A DNA stretch of 64,000 bases from Myxocyprinus asiaticus (GCF_019703515.2 NC_059365.1:36227501-36291500); one strand, 5' to 3'. Counted from the stretch's first letter, positions 12,664-22,989 are shown. Made by a program: numbers and translations. Notes: generated from the sequence alone by a model not told the origin.

Positions 12664-12985
12664 CAGACACTAGATAGATAGACAGACAGATACTAGATAG
12701 AAATTTAGATAGACAGATACTAGATAGATAGATAGATAGACAGACAGATACTAGATAGATAAACAGATAGATAGACAGACAGACACTAGATAGATAGACA
12801 GATAGACAGACAGATATTTAGATAGATATAGATAGATAGATAGACAGATACTAGATAGATATTTAGATAGATAGACAGATACTAGATAGATATTTAGATA
12901 GATAGACAGACAGATACAAGATAGACAGACAGATACAAGATAGATAGATAGACAGATACTAGATAGACAGATAGATAGATAGATA
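10051..12985. repeat. GATA/GACA tetranucleotide array, ~2.9 kb, with higher-order structure
   Basis: The array is almost wholly GATA and GACA tracts separated by a recurrent ACTAGATA spacer at irregular intervals of about 20-40 bp. Rarer variants (aaatttaga, gatattta, ataatgac, gtcaagatac) serve as landmarks and show longer-range duplication: blocks around 10256-10730 recur around 10852-11440, and 11700-12000 recurs about 680 bp later. Composition resembles Bkm-type satellite. Antisense frames rich in Tyr-Leu-Ser are translations of this repeat, not genes. Confidence 0.97.
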
Positions 12986-13004
12986 AACAATATTGACAGA
13001 GGCC

Positions 13005-13009
<5 letters not shown>

Positions 13010-13041
<32 letters not shown>
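13010..13041 (+). repeat. Poly(A) tract
   Basis: About 30 A residues directly after the GATA/GACA array. No retroelement body was recognised upstream of it. Confidence 0.9.
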
Positions 13042-13042
<1 letters not shown>

Positions 13043-13129
13043 AATAAGCAACATTACAATAAAAAAATATTGTTAAAATAATAGTAATAATAATAAAAAA
13101 CAACCTAGACTCTTAATCAATCCTGATAT

Positions 13130-13470
13130 CCTCATAGCTTTTGCTAACATGTTAACCCAGCTAGCTTTCATTTATATCAAGCGAAACCCCCAAAGGATTT
13201 GGGACCTCCATTTAAGAGTATTGACATGAAATGAAATATTTTACCTTGTGAATTCGTTTTAATGCCATTCTGTGAGTGTAAAGGGCTCTGGAGGCCGAGG
13301 AAAGAGGAGATTTATCCGGCTAGCTGCGGTTAGCTGTGTGCTCGCTAGCCAGACACTACAGATCCAACAGAAACCACGACACCGAACCGGAAACGGACAA
13401 AATGAGCCTTTAAAATGGACTAACGGCTTCCCTGGTACCCGACCGATTATATATCCTGACGTAAGTGATA
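13130..13470 (+). other. Exon-like or promoter-like GC-richer patch, unassigned
   Basis: This stretch stands out from AT-rich surroundings by CpGs and balanced composition around 13270-13460. It ends in tgacgtaagtg (13457-13467), which fits a splice donor (GAC|GTAAGT) or a CRE-like TGACGTAA site. A short frame, 13272-13484, has no recognised similarity. It could be an untranslated first exon of an unidentified gene or a repeat fragment. Confidence 0.25.
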
Positions 13471-13524
13471 GTTATTGGGTATGAACGGGCAGGCCTGTGT
13501 TTCAACACTGAACACTTGTATAGG

Positions 13525-13528
<4 letters not shown>

Positions 13529-13590
<62 letters not shown>

Positions 13591-13597
13591 TCTCTCC
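13529..13597. repeat. (TC)n microsatellite
   Basis: About 68 bp of TC with one G interruption. Confidence 0.97.
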
Positions 13598-15090
13598 AAA
13601 ATGTCCCCTTTCTTACTCTGTCTGTCCTCCTGACGGCTACACACAACATCAGTTTACTGAAATGCTGTGTGTAATATGCTGGAAGTAGTGACTAACAGAG
13701 GAAAAGAGGTTATGAAACAGTCCTACATAATATGTGTATTCATGCTAGGGTTGGTATTTTTCTATTTCTCCTTCTGTCTTTTTAGAGGCTGTTTCTCAAA
13801 AACTTCTCAAGGCAAATATATTTTCAGATTGTAAAAGGAAACCAAAAATGTAATAAATAGATAAAAGAAAAACACATATTTCCTGATGTACATATAGAGT
13901 AATAAAAATGGAGACAGTCAACTCAATAATTAAGAACAGCAATATTGAAGAACTGCCTTGGGAACAAAAAAGTTTCCTACTCTCTTTCACTCCTTACACT
14001 TATGTGTTCTGAAATAGTGACAAGAGGTCCTCTTTGCAAAATGCCCCATAGTGGAGTATTGATGGTATCAGTTTTCCTGAAAACTTGCCTCTCAAAAATG
14101 GCAGTATCACCCTGATAATTTAGCTAGCCTCTAAAACCAGCTTCTCTAATCCAGTCATTCTTCAGCTGGAGTGGCAAACAAGAGGCAGAATTTGTAAAAA
14201 TGCTTCTTATTTATTTAATAATATACTTTATTGTTGCATACTGTATTTAAAAATAGTTATTATGTTTTATCTAGTAAAATGGAAGCTTAATTTCAGGTTT
14301 TAAATAACTTGAATCAAATACTGGTGACACAACTGCTTATGTCTATGGTGTTACCGGTATTTGACGTGAAATTCGGGGTTGTTCTAAAATGAGTAGGTAA
14401 ATGCAACTTTAGGGATTTATTCAGAAAATTAAATAACTTAAGAATTCAGTTGAATTGCTTTATTGAAATTTCAGTTTTTAAAAAATGTGTGGAGTTTTTT
14501 ATATATTTCTGTCAAGGGAGATCTGACATATATAGAGAAAAAAAAGACTATTTAGCAGAGAAGGACCACTTCAATAAAAATGAATGGGAGAAACTGGAAT
14601 GCCCAACGGTCAACGGATGTAGATAGGATGTCCCGCCTTACAGGTAAAAGAGCCAGTCACCTTTTAGATACAGACTTCGCCTGCCAATCAACTCTACAAT
14701 GCGCATGCGTGTTAGCTATACAAACCGGGATTACGTTTTTAGCGTAATCTCAGGTAAAAAATTCCAGTGTTGTCAGATGTTACTGCTGATTTGAAATATG
14801 TTATTTGATAGTATTCTTGACCAACCATTTTGGAGATTTCAGTCTTTCCCCATTCAACTAGATAGGAGCTGCACTGTCATGACTGGAAAAAGCTCCCCGA
14901 GAGCAACATGAGAGGGCCACCAGTGGACTGACTTGCTAGAAAGACTTTGACTGTAGTAACTTTATACAGTAGGGTTTGTTCTGCAAGGTTCAAATCTCTT
15001 TAAAAGTCAACATCTGCAGTATTGCACTGTCATGTTCTCAATGTGTCTGGAGTAGTATAGGAGCTAGCGTAGAAGACAGAGACAGACAAG

Positions 15091-15094
<4 letters not shown>
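13598..15094. other. Intergenic DNA, no gene recognised
   Basis: Mostly AT-rich. The part around 14580-14770 is more complex (gtcccgcctta, gcgcatgcgt, a short ggattacg...cgtaatc inverted pair) and looks like an old dispersed repeat, but its limits cannot be set. Confidence 0.35.

Positions 15095-15126
<32 letters not shown>
15095..15126. repeat. (TA)n microsatellite, possible LINE 3' tail
   Basis: It lies just beyond the 3' terminus of the antisense LINE fragment, as microsatellite tails of L2/CR1 elements do. Confidence 0.7.
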
Positions 15127-15128
<2 letters not shown>

Positions 15129-15140
15129 GAAATATTATGT

Positions 15141-15152
15141 ATGCATTTAGTG
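15141..15152. repeat. SINE target-site duplication, left copy
   Basis: ATGCATTTAGTG, identical to 15596-15607. Confidence 0.9.
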
Positions 15153-15595
15153 GAGGGGGCCTGGGTAGCTCAGCAAGTATTGACACTGACTACCACCCCT
15201 GGAGTTGCGAGCTCGAATCCAGGGCATGCTGAGTGACTCCAGCCAGGTCTCCTAAGCAACCAAATTGGCCCGGTTGCTAGGGAGGGTAGAGTGACATGGG
15301 GTAACCTCCTTGTGGTCGCTATAATGTGTGGTTCTCGCTCTCGGTGGGGCGCGTGGTGAGTTGTGCGTGGATACCGCGGTGAATAGCGTGGGCCTCCACA
15401 CGCGCTACGTCTCCGCGGTAACTCGCTCAACAAGCCACGTGATAAGATACGCGGATTGACGGTCTCAGACGTGGAGGCAACTGAGATTCATCCTCCGCCA
15501 CCCGGATTGAGGCGAGTCACTACCCCACCACGAGGACTTAGAGCGCATTGGGAATTGGGCACTCCAAATTGGGGAGAAAAGGGGGAGAAAAAAAA
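15153..15595 (+). mobile_element. tRNA-derived SINE, full length
   Basis: The head (about 15157-15230) carries RNA polymerase III promoter boxes: an A-box-like GGGTAGCTCAGCAAG and a B-box-like GAGCTCGAATCC. A roughly 330-bp body and an A-rich 3' end (ggggagaaaagggggagaaa) follow. A perfect 12-bp duplication flanks the whole. The same 3' tail occurs at 28781-28870, so this is a dispersed family. The tRNA head should not be taken for a working tRNA gene. Confidence 0.9.
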
Positions 15596-15607
15596 ATGCA
15601 TTTAGTG
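15596..15607. repeat. SINE target-site duplication, right copy
   Basis: ATGCATTTAGTG, identical to 15141-15152. Confidence 0.9.
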
Positions 15608-16240
15608 TGGATTGGTTAAGTGCTCTCTAAACAGATGTGTTTTCAGCTGGTCATTGAATGAGATGGTTTCAGCAGATCACGTGGAATTTGGAAGCTAATT
15701 CCACCACAGAGGAACAGAGAAAGTGAATGATCGTGAAATAGACTTTGTGCCTCTATGCGACGGGACCACCAGGCGCCGCTTGTTCATTGACCGCAGAGTG
15801 CGAGTTGGCACATAGACCTGGAGGAGTGAATTGAAGTAAGAGGGTGCTGTTCCACAGGCTGTGCTGAAGGCCAGAGTCAAAGCCTTGAATTTGATTTGGG
15901 CAGCTACAGGTAATCTGTGTAGTGAAATCAAGAGTGGGGTGACGTGAGCCCTCTTTGGCTGATTGAAGACCAGATGCGCTGCTGCGTTCTGGACCATCTG
16001 CAGCAGCATAATCATCTAGCTGGATGGCCGGCCAACAGAGCATTACAGTAGCCCAGTTTTGAGATGGCAAAAGCTTGGACCAGGAGCTGTGTATCATATT
16101 CAGACAGGAAAGGTCTTATTTTCCTGATGTTGTAAAGTGCGAACCTGCAACTTTTCTAAAAATGGAGGTTGCCATCATGATAGTTTTAAGGTTAGGGGAC
16201 CTTTTGGAAATATTAATAATATTATATTTATCAAAATTTA
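15596..16240 (-). pseudogene. L2/CR1-type LINE reverse transcriptase C-terminal fragment
   Basis: On the minus strand the frame at 15695-16015 reads VQNAAAHLVFNQPKRAHVT, ISLHRLPVAAQIKFKALTL and PTRTLRSMNKRRLVVPSHRG: the conserved region after the reverse transcriptase core of L2/CR1-clade LINEs. A shifted frame further on gives QLKTHLFREH, the usual end of ORF2. The catalytic palm is absent, so this is a 5'-truncated copy. The SINE at 15153-15595 has split its 3' end; the remainder is at 15127-15152. Confidence 0.85.
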
Positions 16241-16282
16241 GATTAAAATCTATCAAATCTGCAAGTTGTAACACCACAGACC

Positions 16283-16938
16283 CACTGTAAAAAAATATAT
16301 ATATATTATCCACTCAGCTTAACTTAAGCTAGCTGTCTTTTTGCTTTGACTCTTTTGCTTTGAAGTTACTCTAACAAAAAAGATCAATTTCTGTCATCTT
16401 AAAAGGTTTTGTTGAGTAAATAATATAATAACTAAATAATCCATTGACAAAAAATGTTTATTTTTTGTTTTCTGGATTTAACAGGTTTTATTCAATTAAC
16501 TTTAATATTGTGACACACTAGGCTACCCAGGATGCATTGCAGCACCTGAATTGTAATGTTTAAGTTCTGATTAAAGAACTCAACAAACACCATTAAATAA
16601 AATATTAACTTCACCACACAACTATTAACTAACAATTATGACAAAAACAGCACAAATAAAGTCCACAAATTGCAAAAAATAAAATAAAATAAAAAATAGG
16701 CCTACAACACTAACCTCATTATTTATTCATGCTGCAGTGCTTGCTGGGAGCTGGCAAATCTTTGCTTTTTCAGTCAACTTTCTTAAGTGAGTTGAAATGG
16801 CAAATACGATTGTTAATCCAATTTAATTACAAGTTAATAGAATCAAAACTTAGTTTTGTTAAGTTGGCATGAAACTTTAGTTGTCAACTCAGAAAAGCTA
16901 GTTGATACAACTAAACCTTAAAACCAGTTTTTGCAGTG
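16283..16938. mobile_element. Non-autonomous DNA transposon with CACTG ends
   Basis: The left end is cactgtaaaaaa and the right end is the inverted tttttgcagtg. Subterminal stretches are rich in inverted ttaagtt/aacttaa-type motifs (ttaacttaagctagctg near 16319; agctagttgatacaactaaa near 16898). No transposase frame is present. Confidence 0.5.
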
Positions 16939-17609
16939 CTGATTTAGTGACACATGAAATTGTCAAAAATGTAGTCAAATTTATTAAATTGAATAAGAAA
17001 GTATAAACATACACTCTCCAGATCAACCATCACCTAGAATGAATTTTACACACCAGTATAGTAGTACAAACAGAATTCCCACTTTTTGTAAAGTGGCAAA
17101 TTCCAATGTTGTAGCACCATAGACATGAAGTTGAGGGACACAACGTTTTCTTAAAATATCACAAATTATTTATTTTTCTTAACAATATAATTAATATATA
17201 CATGTTAAATTACATCTATTTTCGTAAAAAATATACACTTTATTTGTGTTAAAAAAATGGGTTCCACTGCTGCCATTACATTCCAAGATACCTATTTAAG
17301 GTATTAGAGGGACATGCAGATTTTGTTTTTTACACCGATATCTCTCAAACTCAACTGTGTTTTAAGACAAAAATGTAACTTTTAACAATGCACAAATTGC
17401 TTTCACTATACAGAATACAAATGTGAAAATACTGTATTTTAAGATTTATTAGTATTTAAAGTTGATTTCTATTGATGCAAAGTAGAGGGACACAGTTTGC
17501 TACAACAAATGGAGAATGACCCATCTATTACAAAGACTCACTTGACTGTGTAAGAATGAATTAATAAATGTGTCTGAAATGGGATTCAGCTCATCTCCTT
17601 GAAAGTATC
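16939..17609. other. AT-rich DNA, nothing firm
   Basis: Two gagggacaca motifs (17133-17142 and 17489-17498) suggest an old internal duplication or repeat, without definable ends. Confidence 0.3.
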
Positions 17610-17652
17610 GTCATGGTTACTTGTGTAACCTCCGTTCCCTGATGGAGGGAAC
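17610..17652 (+). repeat. DIRS left outer end
   Basis: 43 bp from GTCATGGTTAC; exact reverse complement of 17895-17937. Confidence 0.9.
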
Positions 17653-17660
17653 AAGACATT

Positions 17661-17813
17661 GTGTCGATGTAGTGACACTAGGGGTCACTCTTGGGAGCCC
17701 GAGACACCTCGGGTCTTTGATAAAAGGCCAATGAAAACTGGCGAGTGGTATTTGCATGCCACTCCCCCAGACATACGGGTATAAAAGGAGCTGGTATGCA
17801 ACCACTCATTCAG
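17661..17813 (+). repeat. DIRS left inverted terminal repeat
   Basis: About 153 bp, nearly identical in reverse complement to 21969-22120. It includes a TATAAAAGG box at about 17780-17788 in plus-strand sense. Confidence 0.92.
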
Positions 17814-17894
17814 GTGTTATGCTGAGGAGCCGATATAAGGTCCGGTCATTTCAGCAGGTAGTTCAGCGTTGTGACAGGAGGGACACAACGTCTC

Positions 17895-17988
17895 GTTCCC
17901 TCCATCAGGGAACGGAGGTTACACAAGTAACCATGACGTTCCCTATCTGTCACTCACTCGACGTTGTGTCAATGTAGTGACACTAGGG
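17895..17988. repeat. DIRS internal complementary region
   Basis: Bases 17895-17937 are the reverse complement of the left outer end. Bases from 17938 are the reverse complement of the right outer end (22148 downwards, about 50 bp). The join at 17937/17938 therefore equals the sequence made by ligating the two ends. Confidence 0.92.
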
Positions 17989-18735
17989 GTCCCTATACAA
18001 AACCCACAACTGGCTGAACTGTGTTATGTGAACTGGCAGTGTGTGGTGGGCAGACTGCTGTGTGCCTCATAGCCAGCACACCAGGTCGACACGTAATCTC
18101 CCCCAACATAGTTATGAGTGTCGAATGGCCCTTTTTGGGGACAAGTCGACTACCCAAAGATAGAGACAGGCTTAACCCAGTCGTGGCCTCTTTTCTCCTT
18201 CTCTTTTTCCACTCCCTGAAAAGAAGGGGGATTATCCGACTGGGCCGCCAGGTCTAGTCGGGGTGTGTCCCTCCCAAGGGGAAGACACCGCAGAGACCAC
18301 ACCTCGCCCAAAGAGAGGGGGGGATATTTAAGTGGAAGAATACGTCACATGGTCTTTCCAACCATGTGGAGAGCCTTCAAGGTAGATCCTGCCCAATGGG
18401 GGAGGAGTTACTACAAACATGTAGACTGGGGCAGAGGGGTTCTGCCCAAGGAAGACGCAGTTTGCCAGCAGGGAAACAAACTAGCGGAAGATATATATCG
18501 CATGGGGTTAGCCTTACAGGGAACCGCCACATGCGGAGCACCTACCCCAGAACAGGGCTCTTAGTTAGCGCGTGTACTGGGCCAGCAGCGAGTCTCTCCG
18601 AAAACTCGACTGTCACAGGGCTCGGAGGAAGTCAACCAGGGAACAAATTTGTGAACACTACTGGGAATTAATGGCGCATGTCTTCAGCTCCAAGGGAGTT
18701 GGAAGGCACTATGTGCAAGCGATACACCCGGCTGG

Positions 18736-19723
18736 CTATCCCGGGCTTATCCACTTGTGTTGCGTGCCACTACCTGGGACGAAACCGTTTCCACCCAGAG
18801 GTTGTAGAACCTTGCAAAGGTGTTGGGTGTTGCCCAGCCCGCTGCTTTGCAAATGTCTGTTAGAGAGGCACCTCTGGCCAGGGCCCAGGAAGCCGCTACA
18901 CCTCTGGTGGAATGGGCTCATTGCCCTACCGGCGGCGGGATATGCCATAGTTATGGCGTCAATGAGCCAGTGGGCAATCCTCTGCTTGGAGACAGTGCTT
19001 CCTTTCCGCTGTTCACCAAAGCAGACAAAGAGCTGCTCAGAGATTCTAAAGCTCTGCGTTCGATCCAAATAGATGTGTAAAGCGTGCACCAGACACAGCA
19101 ACGACAGGGCTGGGTCTGCCTCCTCCTGGGGCAGCGCTTGCAGGTTCACCACCTGGTCCCTAAAATGGGTGGTGGGAACCTTGGGCACATAGCCCGGTCG
19201 GGGTCTCAGGATCATGTGAGAGTAACCCAGACCGAACTCCAGGCACGTTACGCTGACAGAGAATGCTTGCAGGTCACCTACCCTCTTGACAGAAGTGAGT
19301 GCAGTCAGGAGGGCAGTCTTCAAGGAGAGTGCCTTAAGCTCGGCTGACTGCAAAGGCTCAAAGGGGGCTCTCTGTAGACCCTGAAGAACTACGGAGAGGC
19401 GCGGTCTGGAGGGATTCAGCCTCCTGGCGCCTCTTAGGAACCTGATGATCAGGTTGTGCTTCCCTAAGGACTTACCGTCGACTGCGTCGTGGTGTGCTGC
19501 TATGGCGGCAATGTACACCTTCAAGGTGGAAGGGGACAGCCTCCCTTCCAGCCTCTCCTGCAGGAAGGAAAGCACTGATCCGACTGCGCATCTCTAGGGG
19601 TCTTCGCATCGGGAAGAACACCACTTAGCAAATAGACGCCACTTAAAGGCATACAGGTGCCTCGTAGAAGGGTCCCTAGCCTGAGTGATCATGTCTACCA
19701 CCACGGGTGGTAGACCGCTTAGG
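18736..19723 (-). pseudogene. DIRS tyrosine recombinase, broken
   Basis: The minus-strand frame starts with a SAM-like core-binding part (ITQARDPSTRHLYAFKWRLF), meets one in-frame TAG at 19594-19596, then continues as LSPSTLKVYIAAIAAHHDAV, LIIRFLRGARRLNP and ALTSVKRVGDLQAF; the Arg of KRVGDL is the likely first catalytic arginine. Then come HMILRPRPGYVPK and LFVCFGEQRKGSTVSKQRIAHW. After MSPFHQRCSGF the sequence stops matching the expected His-x-x-Arg and final Tyr region because of a frame change near 18880-18910, and the frame drifts into non-homologous residues. The family normally joins the circular DNA intermediate to the genome. This copy cannot encode a complete enzyme. Confidence 0.85.
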
Positions 19724-20181
19724 TCTTCTGCGTCCCGTCCAGGGGCCAGACATGGAGATTCCAGAGGTCTGGGAGCAGGTGTCAGAGGGTGCCCCGTCCC
19801 TGAGAAAGAAGGTCCTTCCACAGGGGAATTCGCCAGGGGGGAGCTGTCACGAGGAGCGTGAGGTCCAAGAACCACGTCTGGGTGGGCCAGTAGGGTGCTA
19901 CCAGGACGACATGCTCCTCATCCTCTCTGACCTTGCACAGGGTCTGTGCAAGCAGGCTCACTGGGGGAAATGCATATTTGTGTAGAACAGGGGGCCAGCT
20001 GTATGCCAGCGCGTCTATGCCAAGGGGAGCCTCGGTGAGGGCGTACCAGAGCGGGCAGTGGGAGGATTCTTGGGAGGCGAACAGGTCCATCGAAGCACTT
20101 ACCTGGCTCCTTGTGACCACCCCCAGAACAGCCTGGGACGGGGAAGAGGCCTGTCCTCATAACCCGTGGAGACTGCCACAT
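19724..20181 (-). pseudogene. DIRS RNase H-side/linker remnant
   Basis: The minus-strand peptide LFASQESSHCPLWYAL, followed by LGIDALAYSWPPVLHKYAFPP and WPTQTWFLDLTLLVTAPPW, matches in character the region between RNase H and recombinase in fish DIRS polyproteins. The reverse transcriptase core that should precede it is absent, and the gag remnant abuts it at about 20200, indicating a large internal deletion. Confidence 0.65.
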
Positions 20182-20211
20182 CGGGGGTGGCTGTGTGCCA
20201 CAGCTGGGCGC

Positions 20212-21943
20212 TCAGGGGCGGAAAGGGCACCGCTGGAGCGCCAATCCTGCAAGAAAAAGCCCGTGGACGGTAGTCGTGGTGATGACCGTATGCACCGGGT
20301 ATGTGACCCAGGGAGGAAGGCAGCCGCTCTTTTGCTGAACTGTTGGGTTGGGAACTTTCAAACAAAAAGGCAACAAAAGATTTTCCACCCGGCCCTCCAC
20401 CGGGGGATGGAATGGTCTTCCTACCAGCTCCACATGAGTGGGTTCCCTCGTCCCTGGATTGCCCGTCTCAGGGGCGCTTCGAGGACCTCCGTGGGTTCTT
20501 CGGGCCGGCTGTGAGATGGGTGGCGTCGGCTTCCTGCGGTGGGCTCCACGCCAGGGCCAGGCCGAAGGGGTGGGCTGCGGCGGAGCCGGTGCAGTCACCG
20601 CAGGGGGACGCCCTTGGTGACGAGCAGACGGGGTGCGGGATCTTGAGCCGCGCCGGGGCATGATGTGCCGGATTGCCTCCGTCTGCTGCTTCACCGTCGA
20701 GAACTGCTGGGCAAAGTCCTTGACGGTGTCACTAAATAGGCCCGCCTGGGAAATGGGGTGCAGCAAGGAACCGTGTCTTGTCAGCCTCGCCCATCTCGAC
20801 CAGGTTGAGCCAAAGGTGGCGCTCCTGGACCACTAGTGTGGCCATCGTCCGCCCGAGAGACCACGCCATGACCTTCAACAGGGCTTGGACGGGAGCTTAG
20901 GGCGTCCACGCCAGGTGGCGGCGCTCTGCGGGCATAGGTGCACCGCGAGCGCCTTATCCACCAGGGGAATCGCCGTATAGCCCTTGGCCGCCCCGCCATC
21001 GAGGGTAGTGAGAGCGGGGGAACTGCGGAGTCGGGGCCGGGCAGTGAAAGGTGCCTCCCATAACTTCGTCAGCTCATCATGCACTTCCGAGAAGAATGGC
21101 ACTGGAGTGGGGCACGGCTGCTTTGAGCGGTGCCGCGAGCCCAGAAACCAATCATCAAGCCGCGAGGGTTCAGGGGAGAGCGGAGGGTTCCACTCTAACC
21201 CGACGCTCGCGGCCGACCGGGAAATCATGTCCATCATTTTGGCATCGGCCTGTGACTGGGCGATTGTCTCTGAAGGAGGAAGCCCAGCTGAGGCTTCTGC
21301 ATCCGACTGGACATGCTCGCTCTCTGATGCTGCGCTCGAGAGCTCATCATCTTCGCGGGCTCCGAACAAGAAGCCAGACTCCCCGTGAGACGAGCCGGCG
21401 AACTCATCCGGAAGCCCGATTGGGGCAGACGAGCGTGCTGGGGAATGGGAGGTCCGTGGGGGGATACCCAGCGGAGACGATCCCACTGGGGTCCCCAAAT
21501 CGTCCCCAGTGCTAGCCGCGCTGGCCTCATACCCGTAGGTTTCTTACGAAAGCAAGCCGCGACCGCAACGTTGCCATGGTCATGTTCTCGCAGTGAGAAC
21601 ATGAACCATTCACAAACGCTGCCTCCATGTGGGTCGTGCCCAGACACGAAAGACAGCGATCATGACCATCCGAAGTTGAGAGATAATGACCGCAAACAGG
21701 AATAACACACAATCGGAAAGGCATCTTTGAAAAAGGCGTTCCGTGTGTGCGCTCTTTTAGAGAAATATATACTCTTTTAGAGGGGAAAAAGGCTCTTTCA
21801 GAAAATATACTCTCTAGTTTTTCTGCCGTAGCGCCCAGGGGCGTTCTCTGCAGTGCACCAGTGCAAAGGAGGGAGAAGCCGCTGAAATGCGCCATCAGAT
21901 CCAGCAGAGGTGAATGAACAGTAATATTCAGCTCAATGAGCAT
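20212..21943 (-). pseudogene. DIRS gag-like gene, frameshifted
   Basis: It begins with an ATG at 21941-21943, about 50 bp downstream of a TATA box in the right inverted repeat (minus strand). The first segment (21527-21943) has a Cys/His-rich stretch, CVIPVCGH...CLSCLGTTH...CSHCEN, that could bind zinc. The frame then shifts; the middle (20875-21498) is acidic and Ser/Pro-rich with SSAASESEHVQSDAE and a later EVHDELTKLWEAPFTARPR motif typical of fish DIRS gag-like proteins. The C-terminal segment (20212-20766) is basic and Pro-rich. Stops between segments mark it as a pseudogene. The family protein presumably packages element RNA. Confidence 0.75.
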
Positions 21944-21968
21944 GACCGTTCGGCTCCGAATAGAAAAT

Positions 21969-22120
21969 CTGAATGAGTGGTTGCATACCAGCTCCTTTTA
22001 TACCCATATGTCCGGGGGAGTGGCATGCAAATACCACTCGCCAATTTTCATTGGCCTTTTATCAAAGACCAGAGGTGTCTCGGGCTCCCAAGAGTGACCC
22101 TAGTGTCACTACATTGACAC
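21969..22120 (-). repeat. DIRS right inverted terminal repeat
   Basis: Reverse complement of 17661-17813 with a few mismatches. Confidence 0.92.
21994..22002 (-). promoter_or_regulatory. TATA box for the DIRS transcript
   Basis: TATAAAAGG on the minus strand within the right inverted repeat, upstream of the gag-like ATG. Confidence 0.6.
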
Positions 22121-22148
22121 AACGTCGAGTGAGTGACAGATAGGGAAC

Positions 22149-22537
22149 TGTCATTAATAAGCAGTCAAAATTTTCCACAATGTCTACAGCACAAAACATA
22201 CATTGTTTGCCATGTCCGTGCTTATACATTTTTCTCATGACCTGGCTAAATTTTTGTTTCATAAGTGTGATAGGATAGACCTTTTTTCCACTATACTTAT
22301 ATCAGATATATCACCATAAGTTTTAAAAGATTAGACACAAACTTATCTCTGGTAAGTTTTTACTTTGAGTAAAAATATCCTTTTAAGCACATTTTATGAT
22401 AAATATTTGTTTTCCTTGTTATTTTATGGAAGCTGGGTTTCAGGCAGAGTTTTCAATAAGAGCTTATTTTAAACAGGTTGGTTTGAAGCGAAATCAGCAT
22501 TTTACATCTGAACGAGGCCTGAGTTTGGTAAAATCTC
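22149..22537. other. Non-coding DNA containing a fragment of the duplicated segment
   Basis: Bases 22336-22385 and 22420-22500 resemble 32862-32905 and 33071-33138. An atctctg|gtaagt splice donor-like site sits at 22342-22354. Confidence 0.5.
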
Positions 22538-22989
22538 TGTCACGTTTAAATGTGTTTTTGTTCATGTTTTGTGTTCATGTCTTTTATTTTGGAAGTTTAG
22601 TTCCTGTTTTATTGTTATGTGATTTCCTGTTCCCTCATGTGATCCTGTCATGTGTTTCCCCTGTTCATGTGTTTCCCCTGTTCATGTGTCTTGTTTATAT
22701 TGGTAAATTGTTTGAGTATCTTGTTTATTAGTCTTGTTATCTTGTTTACAGTTCTGTCTGTTATTGGTTGTCATGTTACCCGTGTCCATGTATTTAAGCC
22801 CTCATGTTTGCTGTTGTCAAGTATTGTGTTAATGTAACATTGTTTGGTTGTCAAGTCAAGTCAAGTCATTTTTGTTTATGTTTGGATTTCACATTGTTTG
22901 GATATATAACTCATCTTGTAAATAAACTGCACTTGAGTTCTTCACATCATCATCGTCTTCATCTGCCTGTCACTGCCAGCATTGTTACA
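22538..22989 (+). mobile_element. Solo LTR of a retrotransposon
   Basis: 452 bp beginning TGTCACG and ending TTACA (TG...CA), flanked on both sides by the 5-bp target duplication ATCTC (22533-22537, 22990-22994). A tatttaagcc box near 22791 and an AATAAA at 22921-22926 fit an LTR promoter and poly(A) signal in the plus orientation. No internal retroviral genes remain next to it, so it probably formed by LTR-LTR recombination. Confidence 0.85.

Larger units (their letters stand above)
17610..22148 (-). mobile_element. DIRS-type tyrosine-recombinase retrotransposon, internally deleted
   Basis: The element is 4,539 bp. Coding order on the minus strand is gag-like, an RNase H-side remnant, then tyrosine recombinase. 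Ends are inverted repeats (17661-17813 with 21969-22120), and an internal complementary region (17895-17988) pairs with both outer ends. This split arrangement defines DIRS elements, which integrate as circles by recombinase and leave no target duplication. The reverse transcriptase core is missing between the gag remnant and 20181. Several frames are broken, so this copy is not autonomous. Confidence 0.92.

Noticed and set aside
10051..12985. CRISPR-like repeat-spacer appearance of the ACTAGATA units
   Set aside because: Spacers are themselves GATA/GACA repeats of variable length, and the surroundings are a vertebrate nuclear genome.
10696..13103. Antisense open frames rich in Tyr-Leu-Ser-Ile
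   Set aside because: They are translations of the GATA/GACA repeat, which lacks stops on that strand; there is no domain or start context.
13410..13649. Arg-Glu-rich minus-strand frame
   Set aside because: Produced by the (TC)n microsatellite.
15153..15230. tRNA gene
   Set aside because: It has A-box and B-box similarity but belongs to a SINE with target duplications and a related tail elsewhere; no proper cloverleaf could be drawn.
18265..21705. Plus-strand frames opposite the DIRS genes
   Set aside because: They are shadows of the minus-strand gag and recombinase remnants and resemble no protein.
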